Shown: positions 1 through 8,681, counted from the stretch's first letter. The stretch: DNA of 41,919 nucleotides from an uncultured bacterium (GCA_902761035.1 CACWIW010000032.1:1-41919); one strand, 5' to 3'. Made by a program: numbers and translations. Notes: a model not told the origin generated them from the letters alone.

Positions 1-332
1 ATTCCCCGCGATCTTCCGGCGCAATGCCAACTCCCCGACACAATCCCATACGGAAAGCGTGGCGACCGCTTCATCCATCGCCCGCCCGCTTGGCAGTAGT
101 CATCCACATCCACCCGTTCCGCGCCGTGATATTACAGTGCGGAACGGCCAATTTTGGCAAAAGGGATGATTATTGCCGCAACCTGTTCACAATGCGGCAG
201 CATGATCTACACGTTCTACATGTTCTGCACGGACAAAACAAAAGCGGAATCTAAAGTAACCCCCACCTCGTTCCGCACCGTAATATCGCAGCCCTCGCTG
301 CCCATCACGAGCGGCGGCACGAGATAAGGAAA
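1..332. other. Region without a supported gene; short repeats
   Basis: I see no credible gene here. Two similar stretches, around 125-150 and 275-300 (reverse strand), share ATATYACGGYGCGGAACG and read as CNITARN and CDITVRN. They may be two decayed copies of one C-terminal coding segment. A 7-bp inverted repeat (TGCCGCA 174-180, TGCGGCA 193-199) is followed by about three 9-bp units of the form AYGTTCTRC (about 207-230). A plus-strand reading of 76 aa across this stretch ends in low-complexity HVL repeats and looks spurious. Confidence 0.4.
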
Positions 333-446
333 ATGTGTCTTTCATGTTCGTTGGACGACAAGATCAGATTGAGCAACTTGCCTCCAGTGGAGGACGACGG
401 ATTCTTTGACGCGATCATCAGGTTCAAGGACTTGCTTGGAATCTAA
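333..446 (+). CDS. Possible 37-aa ORF or C-terminal gene remnant
   Basis: This short ORF encodes MCLSC followed by an acidic/hydrophobic segment ending FKDLLGI. The composition looks protein-like (LDDKIRLSNLPPVEDDGFF), but an AAGGA lies only 2 nt before the ATG, too close for a good ribosome binding site. It may be the surviving 3' end of a decayed gene. I do not recognise a family. Confidence 0.2.
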   Translation: MCLSCSLDDKIRLSNLPPVEDDGFFDAIIRFKDLLGI

Positions 447-461
447 ATCGAACAAGACTTT

Positions 462-563
462 GGGTTCAACTAAAACGAAAAATCAAGTTTAGTTGACCCC
501 AAAGTGCCACGATTCGCTGACTTAAGGTTCAACTAAATTGGAAAAACGGGTTTAGTTGACCCC
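462..563. repeat. Two direct copies of a hairpin (GGTTCAACTAAA / TTTAGTTGACCC)
   Basis: Hairpin 1 spans 462-500 and hairpin 2 spans about 526-563. In each, GGTTCAACTAAA is followed after about 13 nt by TTTAGTTGACCCC, its near-perfect reverse complement. The two copies are about 63 bp apart and differ mainly in the loop. They could be tandem protein-binding sites, a REP-like pair or a weak bidirectional terminator. No gene adjoins them closely enough to decide. Confidence 0.7.
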
Positions 564-585
564 TAACTCGCTTGCGCTTCGAGTC

Positions 586-754
586 GTAACCGGTCACTCA
601 CCTGCATTTGCCAAAAAACTGATACTAGTAGGTCCCCATCGGGGAAGCGGCGCTCTCGCCGCTTCAAATCAGGAAGCGACAGGAGTGTCGCTTCCCCGAA
701 AGGGGACGCATTTTTCGTACTCTTTTGGAGGGATGCAGATGTGTGACCGGTTAC
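586..754. mobile_element. 169-bp palindromic, MITE-like element
   Basis: The ends (586-607 and 733-754) are 22-nt inverted repeats starting GTAACCGGTCAC and differing at two positions. Inside lies a second inverted pair, GTCCCC-AT-CGGGGAAGCG (632-649) against CGCTTCCCCG-AAA-GGGGAC (689-707). Within that are two more hairpins: GAAGCGGCG/CGCCGCTTC with a CTCT loop (about 644-665), and GGAAGCGACA/TGTCGCTTCC with a GGAG loop (about 672-695). GAGTC occurs directly outside the left end (581-585) and near the right end (758-762), a possible target duplication. No coding capacity is apparent. The nested architecture fits a non-autonomous element, but the mobilising enzyme is unknown. Confidence 0.65.
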
Positions 755-783
755 TTTGAGTCGCGATTCTTCCATTCAGGTAC

Positions 784-812
784 TTCCATGACGGCGGCTA
801 TTTTGCTATAAT
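784..812 (+). promoter_or_regulatory. Promoter of the GH123-like gene
   Basis: A consensus -10 TATAAT (807-812) is preceded by TGC, making an extended -10. The -35 at the 17-bp spacing is poor (TTCCAT, 784-789). The leader of about 30 nt contains AAGGAG at 834-839. Confidence 0.65.
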
Positions 813-847
813 GAACTGCAAACGGTCATAAACAAGGAGACTCAACG

Positions 848-3800
848 ATGAAGCGACACATCTTTATTTTAACGGAGGCGGTAGGTGCCGTAATGCGCGC
901 CGTGATTGCAGGGGCGCTTTTGATATTCGGATTCGCAGCAAGCGGCGCGTTTGTATGGGACGCCACAAAGGATGGTCATCTGATGACGGCAACAAACGAC
1001 GTCATCCTATTCAAGGGCGTGAAGCTCGCGGACGTGCGTCTCGCGAAGTGCTGTTTTAACAAGGCGGGGCGCGTACGCGCGGACGGCACGCGCGCAATGA
1101 GCCAGGGCGACGGCAGTATCTGCCACACGCGCCGACTCGACGACGGCCGCACGCTGGAGGCGCAGTGCCAGCTGTTCGACTGCGGCTACACGAAGTGCGT
1201 GAAGCTGTGTCTCTCCCAACGCGGCGACGACGTGACGGGACGCGTCCTCTACGCCAAATACTGCACGAAGAAAAATGGCGACGTGGTGGGCGCAGACTTC
1301 GACGTCCTGGACAACACCGCCCCGCAGCCCGCGTATTCTGTGCTGCCGAACGGACGCGTCACGAACGGCTACAACGTCGACTGGCTCGCCCTCCGCGAGG
1401 TCGGGTCGGCGGAGGACAACATCCCCGACGCCTCCAGCGGCGTGATGCCGACGGACAAGGTGACGGAATGGATGGAGAACGCGGTCGATCCGGACGCGTG
1501 GGCGAAGTGGCGCAACGCGCACCCCGCCCCGTTCCACCTCTTCGGCGAGGACCGCCAGTACGCGGTGCGCAACAACATCGTGCCCGCCCACTGGCTCGCA
1601 AAGGGCAACCATGCGGCGGAACGCTTCCACGGCGTCGCGCAGCCGGGCGAGTTCTATCCGTTCCAGGTATGCGTCGCGTCGGATAAAGCACGCACGCTCC
1701 GCTGGAACGCGAAGACCGACCTCATGGTGAGCCGCATCACGCCGGAAACGTGCGCGGTCGCCGCGAAGGGCGTGAAGCCGATCTGGGTGATGGTGGATAT
1801 TCCGAAGGACGCGGCGGGCAAGACGCTGAAGGGCGAGGTGTGCGTGGAAGATACGGCAGACGCCACACGCGCGTCCATCCCGTTTGAGATCGAGGTGAAG
1901 GGCGACGTGTTGGAGGATGGCGGCATCGGCGACGCCTGGCGTCTTGCGCGCCTCAAGTGGCTCAATTCCGACATCGGACGCGAGGACACCGTGACGAAGC
2001 CGTACGAGCCGGTCGTCGTCGACCCGGCGTTGCGCACGGTGAAGATTCTCGGACGCGAGCTGGTGTTGGGCGAAGACGGCCTGCCCGCGCAGATCGTCTC
2101 GCACTTTAGCGGCTCCAACGCGCGCATCGTCGAGAAGGGAATGAACCTCCTCGCCACGCCGGTGAAGTTCTGCGAAACGGTCGGGAGGGCAGACCTCTGC
2201 CCGTCATCGGCGGCGGCGGTCGCGGGGCGACCGCCCTACCAGTTCGCCTTCACCGAATGTACGCCCGCCCACGCGGCGTGGAAAGCGGAAGCGAAGATCG
2301 CGGGTGGCATCACGCGTATCGTCGAAGGAAGCATCGACTTCGCGGGGGCGTGCAAGTTCCGCATCCGTCACGTGGGAGGCAAGGTCCCGCAGGCGTCGTT
2401 TGAAGTTGCCATGCCGACGAACGTCGCGCGGTTCCGGGAGGGATTCGGAATCAAAGGCGGGGTTTTCCCGGAGGGGAAGGTGGAGCAGAAATGGGATGCG
2501 AACCTGAACCGCGACGCGTTGTGGATGGGCAGCATCAACGGCGGCATCGTCGTGCGCTTCAAGGGCGCCAACTACAGGCGTCCGCTCATCAACGCCTACT
2601 ATGCGTGGCAGAAGCTGAAGATGCCCGAAAGCTGGGCGTCCGGCGGTGGCGTGATGTCGCTCGAGAAAGCCGCCGACGTGGCGACGATCCGCGCGGTTGG
2701 GAAGGACGCACCGGATGGCGCGGAATGGAACTTCGACCTCTACATCACGCCGTTCCACAAGCTCGACATGAAGACGCACCTCGGTGACAGGTACTGGCAC
2801 CTCAGCCAGCGGCGGTCTGAACTCGACACGAAGAAGATTCGCGCGGCGGGCGCGACGGTCGTGAACCTCCACCACAACACGATCTGGAATCCGTACATCA
2901 ACTATCCGTACAACGACGACAGCGGGCCGCTTCTCAAGAAAGCCGTGAAGGACGCCCATGCGGCGGGACTCCTCCTGAAAGTCTACTACACGACGCGCGA
3001 GCTGACGCAGAACCTGCCCGAGTTCTTCGCGCTCAAATCGCTCGACGGCGAGGCGCTCCTGACGCGCGATGCGTCCGTGCCGGGCTGGCCCTGCACGAAT
3101 AGGAATGGCCCGCATCCGTGGCTGCGCGAACACGTGGGGCTCGACATTCTCCCCGCGTGGCGCGAGAACGTGCGCTTCCCGCAGGCGTATCCGCCCCGCC
3201 TCGACCTTGCCGTGATCACGACGCCCGATACGCGCTGGGACAACTTCTACCTCGAGGGACTCGACTACCTCGTGCGCGAATACGGCATCGACGGGCTCTA
3301 CATCGACGACACGGCGCTCACCGGCGAGTCGATGCAGCGCGCGCGTCGCATCCTCGACCGCGACGGAAAGCGTCGCCTTGTCGACAACCACAGCTGGAAC
3401 CACCACGATCCCCGCGCCGGAAGCGGTAACACGAACCTCGCGTTCATCGACCTCTATCCCTACTTCGATTTGCTCTGGCGCGGCGAGGGCTTCTACAACA
3501 ACACGCCGTCCGATTTCTGGCTGATCGAACGCTCCGGCATCGCGTTCGGCATCGCGGGCGAAATGCTCGGAAGGGGTAACCCTTTCCGTGGCTTGCTCTT
3601 CGGCATGACCGACCGCGCCGGATGGGGCGGTGGCCCGGCCGGACTCTGGAAGTTCTTCGACGAGGTGAAGCTCGGCGACATGGAACTTGTCGGCTGGTGG
3701 GACGACGAATGCCCCGTTAAAGTGTCAGGTTCTGATGAGATTAAGGCCAGCGTGTGGAAGGGTAAAGGTGACGCAGTACTCGTCGTTGCCAATTTCTCGA

Positions 3801-3982
3801 AGGAGCCGCGTACTGCGACGATCGCATTCGACGCAAGGAGGCTCGGCTTCGACGGCGCCAAGGCGAAATGGACGCAGCCAGAAATAGCGGGCGTGCAAAA
3901 GTCCGCCGCCGCGCCAGCCCTCACCGCGCCGGTAACGGTTCCCGGCGAGAAGGGATTCATCCTTTACGCAGGTAACAAGTGA
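848..3982 (+). CDS. Exported GH123/DUF6067-like glycoside hydrolase
   Basis: This 1044-aa protein has an N-terminal export signal (hydrophobic core about residues 16-34). A segment around residues 262-275 (PGEFYPFQV) resembles the N-terminal beta domain of GH123/DUF6067 proteins. The C-terminal part (about 600-960) looks like a TIM barrel, with DGLYIDDTAL near residue 814 in a likely active-site strand. Related enzymes act on beta-N-acetylgalactosaminides, but the substrate here is inferred. AAGGAG sits 8 nt before the ATG. An alternative start at 893 would give a more compact signal peptide. Residues 446-465 derive from a palindromic insertion at 2183-2240. The gene has its own promoter and lies upstream of the GH20 operon, which supports an amino-sugar role. 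Confidence 0.7.
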   Translation: MKRHIFILTEAVGAVMRAVIAGALLIFGFAASGAFVWDATKDGHLMTATNDVILFKGVKLADVRLAKCCFNKAGRVRADGTRAMSQGDGSICHTRRLDDGRTLEAQCQLFDCGYTKCVKLCLSQRGDDVTGRVLYAKYCTKKNGDVVGADFDVLDNTAPQPAYSVLPNGRVTNGYNVDWLALREVGSAEDNIPDASSGVMPTDKVTEWMENAVDPDAWAKWRNAHPAPFHLFGEDRQYAVRNNIVPAHWLAKGNHAAERFHGVAQPGEFYPFQVCVASDKARTLRWNAKTDLMVSRITPETCAVAAKGVKPIWVMVDIPKDAAGKTLKGEVCVEDTADATRASIPFEIEVKGDVLEDGGIGDAWRLARLKWLNSDIGREDTVTKPYEPVVVDPALRTVKILGRELVLGEDGLPAQIVSHFSGSNARIVEKGMNLLATPVKFCETVGRADLCPSSAAAVAGRPPYQFAFTECTPAHAAWKAEAKIAGGITRIVEGSIDFAGACKFRIRHVGGKVPQASFEVAMPTNVARFREGFGIKGGVFPEGKVEQKWDANLNRDALWMGSINGGIVVRFKGANYRRPLINAYYAWQKLKMPESWASGGGVMSLEKAADVATIRAVGKDAPDGAEWNFDLYITPFHKLDMKTHLGDRYWHLSQRRSELDTKKIRAAGATVVNLHHNTIWNPYINYPYNDDSGPLLKKAVKDAHAAGLLLKVYYTTRELTQNLPEFFALKSLDGEALLTRDASVPGWPCTNRNGPHPWLREHVGLDILPAWRENVRFPQAYPPRLDLAVITTPDTRWDNFYLEGLDYLVREYGIDGLYIDDTALTGESMQRARRILDRDGKRRLVDNHSWNHHDPRAGSGNTNLAFIDLYPYFDLLWRGEGFYNNTPSDFWLIERSGIAFGIAGEMLGRGNPFRGLLFGMTDRAGWGGGPAGLWKFFDEVKLGDMELVGWWDDECPVKVSGSDEIKASVWKGKGDAVLVVANFSKEPRTATIAFDARRLGFDGAKAKWTQPEIAGVQKSAAAPALTAPVTVPGEKGFILYAGNK
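2183..2240. repeat. In-frame palindromic element pair inside the GH123-like gene
   Basis: There are two hairpins. GGGCAGA-CC-TCTGCCC lies at 2187-2202, preceded by GGGAG. GGCGGTCGC-GGG-GCGACCGCC lies at 2215-2235, followed by CTACC. The second is identical to copies in the GH2 gene. The reading frame is kept and the insert encodes a small Gly/Ala/Pro-rich loop. Confidence 0.8.
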
Positions 3983-3992
3983 TGTGCAAAGG

Positions 3993-4021
3993 TTGTTTTA
4001 GGGCGGGGGATTTGCTATAAT
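3993..4021 (+). promoter_or_regulatory. Promoter of the GH20 operon
   Basis: TTGTTT (3993-3998), a 17-bp spacer and TATAAT (4016-4021), with TGC just before the -10. It lies directly after the GH123-like gene and would drive the 4076-9548 run. Confidence 0.7.
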
Positions 4022-4075
4022 TTCCGCCGTTGAAAACCCTTATCAGAAAGATTCAGCAACAAAATGGAGATTGAT

Positions 4076-5566
4076 ATGAAGCAAAAGTTTGTTGTCGGCC
4101 TGGCCGTACTTGGCCTCGCAGGACTGTTTTCGATGTCTGCATTGGGCGACGGGCCGAATCAGACGTTCTCGTGCGACACGGGGGCATACGTGCCGTTCGA
4201 TGCCAAGACGACCGTAACGGTAGCATGTCCTGACGCCGCAGCGGCAAAGTGGGTTGGCGACCATTTCGCCGAATGGTTCAGCACCAACGCGCCAGTAGTT
4301 AGGGCGGTAGCGTCAGGTGCCGACATCCCTGGAGGCAACGAGGCATACACTGCAAGCGCGGATGGAACCGGCGTGAAGATCGCTGCGAACACGCTCACCG
4401 GTGCGCGGTGGGCAGCGTACACGTTGCGCCAGCTCGTCATCGCGAAGCGCGGCACGTTCAAAACCGAGGGGTACCTCCTTCCGAAGCTCACGATTGAGGA
4501 CCGTCCGCACCTTGCGTTCCGCGCGATCCACCTGTGCTGGTTCCCGGAGGTGCGTCCGCAGCAGATGGAACGCGCAATCCGTCTGGCGGCGCTACTGAAG
4601 TTCAACTACGCGATCATCGAGCCGTGGGGCATGTACGAGAGCAAGAAGCACTCGTGGTGGCACTGGCCCAACCCGACGATGACGCAGGCGGAGGTGCGCC
4701 GCCTCGTCGCTATCGGCAAGGACCTCGGCATAACGCTTATCCCGCAGATCAACTGTTACGGGCACGCCTCGTCCTCGCGCGGTTGCACGATCAAGCACGC
4801 GATGCTCGACATCACGCCCGAGTACGAGCCGCTGTTCGAGCCGGGCGGATGGAACTGGTGTCTCTCCAACCCAGAGACGCAGCGCGTCCTCCGCGAACTC
4901 ATCGCCGAGATGTACGAGAACTTTGACAAGCCGCCGTTCTTCCACCTCGGCTGCGACGAGGCCGTGAAGCAGACGTGCCCCGAATGCGTGAAAACGCCGA
5001 ACGCAGAGCTGGTGTGCCGCCACATCTCCGGCCTCGCGGACTTCGTTAAGTCGCTTGGGGCGCGTCCGATGATCTGGCACGACATGCTCCTCGCACGCGG
5101 CGATCCGCGCTGGAAGGGCTTCGTACACTGCGGCAACAAGGAGACAGCGACGCTTGCGGATACGCTTCCGAAGGACGTGATCATCTGCGACTGGCAGTAT
5201 TCTTACGGCAACATGAAGGAAACGCGCGCTGATTGGCCCACGATGAAGTACTTCGCCGACAAGGGTTTCCCCGTGGCGGGGTGTCCGTGGCGGAACTTCA
5301 ACGCCATGAAGCCGATGGCCGACTACATCGTGAAGATCGGCGGGTTCGGCCTCATCGAGACGACCTGGCACCATTTGCGTGGCAGGGAGTGGGAGCAGAT
5401 GTTCATGAGCGCGTCTAAAGCCGCATGGGGTTCGGATGTCTCGCACGGCGTATCGTTCCAACGCTCGCTGCGTCTCGTCGGCCACGACATGAAGGTCACC
5501 GACTACCTTGACACGGGTTATTTGAATAACCAAGTCCCGCCGGGCTGGTGGGTGGATAACAACTGA
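4076..5566 (+). CDS. Exported GH20 beta-N-acetylhexosaminidase-like protein
   Basis: This 496-aa protein has a clear signal peptide (MKQKFVVGLAVLGLAGLF...). An alpha/beta N-domain typical of GH20 (about 30-140) is followed by a TIM barrel. The motif HLGCDEA places the paired catalytic Asp294 and Glu295 of GH20 enzymes, which release terminal GlcNAc or GalNAc by substrate-assisted catalysis. The Cys before the pair replaces the usual Gly, so activity on a modified sugar is possible. I chose the ATG at 4076, because GGAG lies 6 nt upstream and the signal peptide starts there. An upstream in-frame ATG at 4064 overlaps that ribosome site. The stop codon overlaps the next start by one base (TGATG), implying translational coupling to the transporter. 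Confidence 0.8.
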   Translation: MKQKFVVGLAVLGLAGLFSMSALGDGPNQTFSCDTGAYVPFDAKTTVTVACPDAAAAKWVGDHFAEWFSTNAPVVRAVASGADIPGGNEAYTASADGTGVKIAANTLTGARWAAYTLRQLVIAKRGTFKTEGYLLPKLTIEDRPHLAFRAIHLCWFPEVRPQQMERAIRLAALLKFNYAIIEPWGMYESKKHSWWHWPNPTMTQAEVRRLVAIGKDLGITLIPQINCYGHASSSRGCTIKHAMLDITPEYEPLFEPGGWNWCLSNPETQRVLRELIAEMYENFDKPPFFHLGCDEAVKQTCPECVKTPNAELVCRHISGLADFVKSLGARPMIWHDMLLARGDPRWKGFVHCGNKETATLADTLPKDVIICDWQYSYGNMKETRADWPTMKYFADKGFPVAGCPWRNFNAMKPMADYIVKIGGFGLIETTWHHLRGREWEQMFMSASKAAWGSDVSHGVSFQRSLRLVGHDMKVTDYLDTGYLNNQVPPGWWVDNN

Positions 5567-6948
5567 TGTTCAGCACGCGAAATGTTCGCCTCCTGCTTGC
5601 AATCGCCGGACTGGGAGGGTTTCTGTACGGCGTCGACTTCGGCGTGATCGCCGCAGCCGAGCCGTACATGAAGGCGATGGGCGCGTATTCCGACGGGCAG
5701 ATCAGCCACATCGTCGGGGCCGTGCTGCTGGGCGGGATCGTGGCGTCGCTCACCGCCGGGATGCTTGCGGATTGGTTAGGCAGGAAGCGGATGATCGTCA
5801 TATCTGCGGCGATGTTCCTTGTCGCAATCCCCATCGTCAGCCTCTCGCTGGGTTCGTTTTACGTGCTGTATGCCGGAAGGGTGCTGCAGGGCATGAGCGC
5901 GGGCTATATGGCCGTCGTTATGCCGATGTACCTCACGGAGACTCTGCCGGCGGATATCCGAGGACGCGGCACGGGAGTGTTCCAGTTCTGTCTCGGATTC
6001 GGGCTTGTCGTGGCCGCAGGTGCGGGATGCCTCGTCGCAACCTGGTACGGCGCGTCCGATACTGCAAATGCCGCAGAGCGCGTCGCCGCGTGGGGCGCGA
6101 ACTTCTGGTGGACGATGCTGCCAGTGGCGGTGCTGTTCTTCGGCGGACTGAGGCTCCCCGAGAGCCCGGTGTGGCTGGAGAAGAAATCCGGAAAATCCGG
6201 AGAATCCGGAAAATCCGGAGAATCCGGAAAAACCGGAGGATCCGGAAAATCCGGAATTTCCGGTTTCGCCGGAAGCTTACTCCAGCGAAGGTACGTTGTG
6301 CCGTTCCTGCTTGCGTGCCTCGTGCTCACCTTCAACAAGACGACGGGCATGAGCTCGTTCACGAGCTATCTTGTGTCGATTCTCCACAGTGCTGGCTTTG
6401 AGGGCATCTACGCCAACTGGGGACAGCTCGCGGTGAAGCTCACGAACATGCTCGTCACCATCGCCGCCGCCGCGCTGGTGGACCGCAAGGGGCGCACGTG
6501 GCTCCTCAAGGTCGGGACTGGCGGCATGACGATCGGCCTTGCGGCAATTGGTTCCGTGTTCCTTGCGATCGAGCGCTTCGGCGTGCAGGCGAACAACTTC
6601 ACGGGCCTTCTCACCATGTTCGCGTTCTTCTTCATGCAGGTGTTCTACGCGCTGGGGCCTGGGCTTTGCGTGTGGCTCGTCCTCTCCGAGCTCATGCCGC
6701 TCAGGATTCGCGCGAACGGCATGGCCATCGCGCTCTTCATGAACCAGTTCGTAGCCTGGGGGCTCGCCTCCTGGTTCCGTCCGTGGGTGGCGGCGTGGGG
6801 CTGGTCGAGCATGTTCTTCTTTTTCGCCGTCAACGGCGTACTCTATTTCATTACGGCTTGCTTCATCCCCGAGACGAAGGGCAAGACGCTGGATGAGCTA
6901 GAGCATTTGTTTGACAACAAGCGTACAACAACAAGGAAACAGTCATGA
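5566..6948 (+). CDS. MFS sugar-porter family transporter
   Basis: This 460-aa inner-membrane protein has about 12 predicted helices. Sugar-porter signatures are present: DWLGRKR in the loop after TM2 (about residue 68), GRVLQG in TM4, PESP after TM6 (about 198) and PETKG at the C-terminus (about 435). It probably imports the monosaccharide released by the neighbouring glycosidases by cation symport. The cytoplasmic TM6-TM7 loop contains a run of about nine Ser-Gly-Lys/Glu triplets encoded by a 9-bp minisatellite (6187-6273), which is unusual for the family. The gene is coupled on both sides: TGATG with GH20 and ATGA with the following TIM-barrel gene. Confidence 0.88.
   Translation: MFSTRNVRLLLAIAGLGGFLYGVDFGVIAAAEPYMKAMGAYSDGQISHIVGAVLLGGIVASLTAGMLADWLGRKRMIVISAAMFLVAIPIVSLSLGSFYVLYAGRVLQGMSAGYMAVVMPMYLTETLPADIRGRGTGVFQFCLGFGLVVAAGAGCLVATWYGASDTANAAERVAAWGANFWWTMLPVAVLFFGGLRLPESPVWLEKKSGKSGESGKSGESGKTGGSGKSGISGFAGSLLQRRYVVPFLLACLVLTFNKTTGMSSFTSYLVSILHSAGFEGIYANWGQLAVKLTNMLVTIAAAALVDRKGRTWLLKVGTGGMTIGLAAIGSVFLAIERFGVQANNFTGLLTMFAFFFMQVFYALGPGLCVWLVLSELMPLRIRANGMAIALFMNQFVAWGLASWFRPWVAAWGWSSMFFFFAVNGVLYFITACFIPETKGKTLDELEHLFDNKRTTTRKQS
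6187..6273 (+). repeat. 9-bp in-frame minisatellite TCCGGARAA
   Basis: About nine to ten consecutive 9-bp units begin at 6187. Most contain the palindrome TCCGGA, followed by AAA or GAA. The last units decay (ACCGGAGGA, TCCGGAATT, TCCGGTTTC). They encode (Ser-Gly-Lys/Glu)n in the central cytoplasmic loop of the transporter. The unit is a multiple of three, so copy-number change keeps the frame. Confidence 0.9.
6918..6935 (+). repeat. 18-bp dispersed repeat, copy 1
   Basis: CAAGCGTACAACAACAAG occurs here in the last codons of the MFS gene (KRTTTRKQS). It recurs exactly at 19334-19351 in the beta-galactosidase gene, where it is read in a different frame. Confidence 0.75.
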
Positions 6949-7973
6949 TAAAGCAGACATCCATCAGCTACTACGGCCTCAACTACGTTGAGCATGCAGA
7001 GGCGGACTTCGCCGAGATGAAGGCGCACGGCGTGACGTGCGTGATCCTCGCCGTCACCGAGTTCGACTTCGACTTCTGGCGGCCCAACATCCCGAAGATT
7101 GTGGATAAGGCGCACGAGATGGGCCTCAAGTGCGTGATCGACCCGTGGGGCAACGGCAAGTACTTCGGCGGCGAGCAGGTATCTAAGTTCCTGCAGGACA
7201 ACGTGGAGAACCGCCAGGTCTCCGCCCTCACCGGCGAGAAGCTGCCCTACGCCTGCTTCAACACGAACTCCTACCGCGACTACTTCCGCAACTTCTGCAC
7301 CACGCTCGCGCGCGAGACGTCGTGCGACGGCTTCTTCTGGGACGAGCCGCACTACGCCTTCCCGAAGGGCATCGCCTCCATCACCGGCGGCGTGGCGGAC
7401 GACTGGACGTGCTTCTGTCCCGTTTGCCGCAAGCGCTTCCTCGACTATTACGGCTACGAGATGCCGCGCTACATGACGAACGACGTGAAGCAGTTCCGCT
7501 GGCGCGAGGCGCTCGTGGTGCTGAGCGAGACGTCGAAGGCCATCAAGGAGATCCGCAAGGACTGCGAGATCACCTGTTGCGTGCACGCCACGCAGAACGG
7601 CTACTATGTGAGCGAGTACCGCGGCTACGACAACTGGGACATGGTCGGCGCGTGTCCGTACTTCGACGTGTTCTCGACGACGATCATCAACTGGGCGCTC
7701 CCCGAGGACTTCTACCGCGACATCACGAAGCGCACCGTCGCCATCGCGAAGAAGTACGGCAAGCTCTCCGAGCGCTGGCTCATGGGCTACTACAAGCAGC
7801 CCAAGGACTTCTCGCAGATCGACCGTTGGGTGGACATCGCCGTGGAGGAGGGCGTGGACCGCCTTGCGGCCTGGACGTACCGTGGCGGCTACGGCACGGT
7901 CGTGGGCGCGCCCGACGCGCTGAAGCTCTGGGACGGCATCGGCGCGAACTACCGCCGCGTGCTCGGCAAGTAA
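6945..7973 (+). CDS. Cytoplasmic TIM-barrel protein, glycosidase-like
   Basis: This 342-aa protein has no signal peptide, so it probably acts in the cytoplasm on the imported sugar. The strand/helix pattern and motifs (FDFDFWRPNIPKIV, CVIDPWG, DGFFWDEPHYAF) suggest a (beta/alpha)8 barrel of the GH-A type, with Asp133-Glu134 as candidate active-site residues. A Cys cluster, CFCPVCRKRF (about 158-167), matches a motif often seen in barrel glycosidases of the GH42/GH29-like style. I cannot assign a numbered family. The start overlaps the MFS stop (ATGA) and SIS begins 5 nt after its stop, so it belongs to the same transcript. It may be an intracellular glycosidase or a sugar-modifying enzyme. 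Confidence 0.6.
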   Translation: MIKQTSISYYGLNYVEHAEADFAEMKAHGVTCVILAVTEFDFDFWRPNIPKIVDKAHEMGLKCVIDPWGNGKYFGGEQVSKFLQDNVENRQVSALTGEKLPYACFNTNSYRDYFRNFCTTLARETSCDGFFWDEPHYAFPKGIASITGGVADDWTCFCPVCRKRFLDYYGYEMPRYMTNDVKQFRWREALVVLSETSKAIKEIRKDCEITCCVHATQNGYYVSEYRGYDNWDMVGACPYFDVFSTTIINWALPEDFYRDITKRTVAIAKKYGKLSERWLMGYYKQPKDFSQIDRWVDIAVEEGVDRLAAWTYRGGYGTVVGAPDALKLWDGIGANYRRVLGK

Positions 7974-7978
7974 ATTCC

Positions 7979-8680
7979 ATGAGCCAATACCTCGATAGCA
8001 TCACCGGCATCCTTTCCCGTATTGAGCGGGAGGATGCCGTTGCGCTTGATTGCGCGTCGGACGCCGTGGCGGACGTCATCTGCCGCGATGGACTCGTACA
8101 CGTATTTGGCTGCGGACATTCCCACCTCGCCGCGCTCGACACGTTTTACCGCGCGGGTGGGCTGGCGTGCGTCTCGCCCGTCCTCGACGAGGACCTGATG
8201 CTCCACGACGGCGCGGCGAAGTCGAGCCGCATGGAGAAGATGTCGGGAATCGCCGCCGAGGTCTACCGTCGCCACGATGTGAAGGCAGGCGACCTCTTCG
8301 TCGTCATCTCCGCGAGTGGCAAGAACGCGGCGCCCGTGGAGATGTTGCGCGCGGCGAAGGCCGATGGCGTCAAGACAGTGGCGATTTCCTCATCGGCGTA
8401 CCGCGCGCACGGTGCCGTGTTGCTGGACGAGGCAGATATTTCGATTGACTGTAAGGTGCCGCACGGCGACGCGGTGATCGAGGTAGGCGCGGCGAAGATG
8501 GGCGGGCTTTCCACATACGCCTCGCTCTTCATCCTCAACTCGATTCTTATAGAGGGCGCGAAGAAGGCGCTGGCTCGTGGCGTGACGCCGCCGATATACG
8601 TGAGCGGAAACGTGGAGGGAGGCACGACGCGGAACGTCGCCTTGGAGCAACGCTACTTCGGCAGGGTAAAGCGATTGTAA
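7979..8680 (+). CDS. SIS-domain sugar-phosphate isomerase-like protein (UPF0309 type)
   Basis: This 233-aa protein is one SIS (sugar isomerase) domain. Visible features are VHVFGCGHSHLAA (about residue 40), FYRAGG, LMLHDGAAKSS, the phosphosugar-binding ISASGKNAAP (Ser111 region) and GDAVIEVGAAK. The sequence closely follows the UPF0309 family by length and motif order. Members bind phosphosugars, but the reaction is not established. The start at 7979 follows the previous stop by 5 nt, and the longer open frame upstream is a shadow of the TIM-barrel gene. Only 1 nt separates its stop from the kinase start. A role in isomerising or deaminating the phosphorylated sugar made by the kinase is inferred. 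Confidence 0.78.
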   Translation: MSQYLDSITGILSRIEREDAVALDCASDAVADVICRDGLVHVFGCGHSHLAALDTFYRAGGLACVSPVLDEDLMLHDGAAKSSRMEKMSGIAAEVYRRHDVKAGDLFVVISASGKNAAPVEMLRAAKADGVKTVAISSSAYRAHGAVLLDEADISIDCKVPHGDAVIEVGAAKMGGLSTYASLFILNSILIEGAKKALARGVTPPIYVSGNVEGGTTRNVALEQRYFGRVKRL

Positions 8681-8681
8681 C

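Noticed and set aside
1007..2104. 365-codon open frame on the minus strand opposite the GH123-like gene
   Set aside because: It is Arg/Val/His-rich with no domain, as expected for the complement of a GC-rich gene.
6187..6273. CRISPR array
   Set aside because: The units are 9 bp, contiguous and in frame within a transporter gene. There are no spacers and no cas genes.
7322..7978. Long N-terminal extension of the SIS protein
   Set aside because: It is an Arg/Leu/Pro-rich shadow of the TIM-barrel gene in another frame. The SIS fold starts at 7979.
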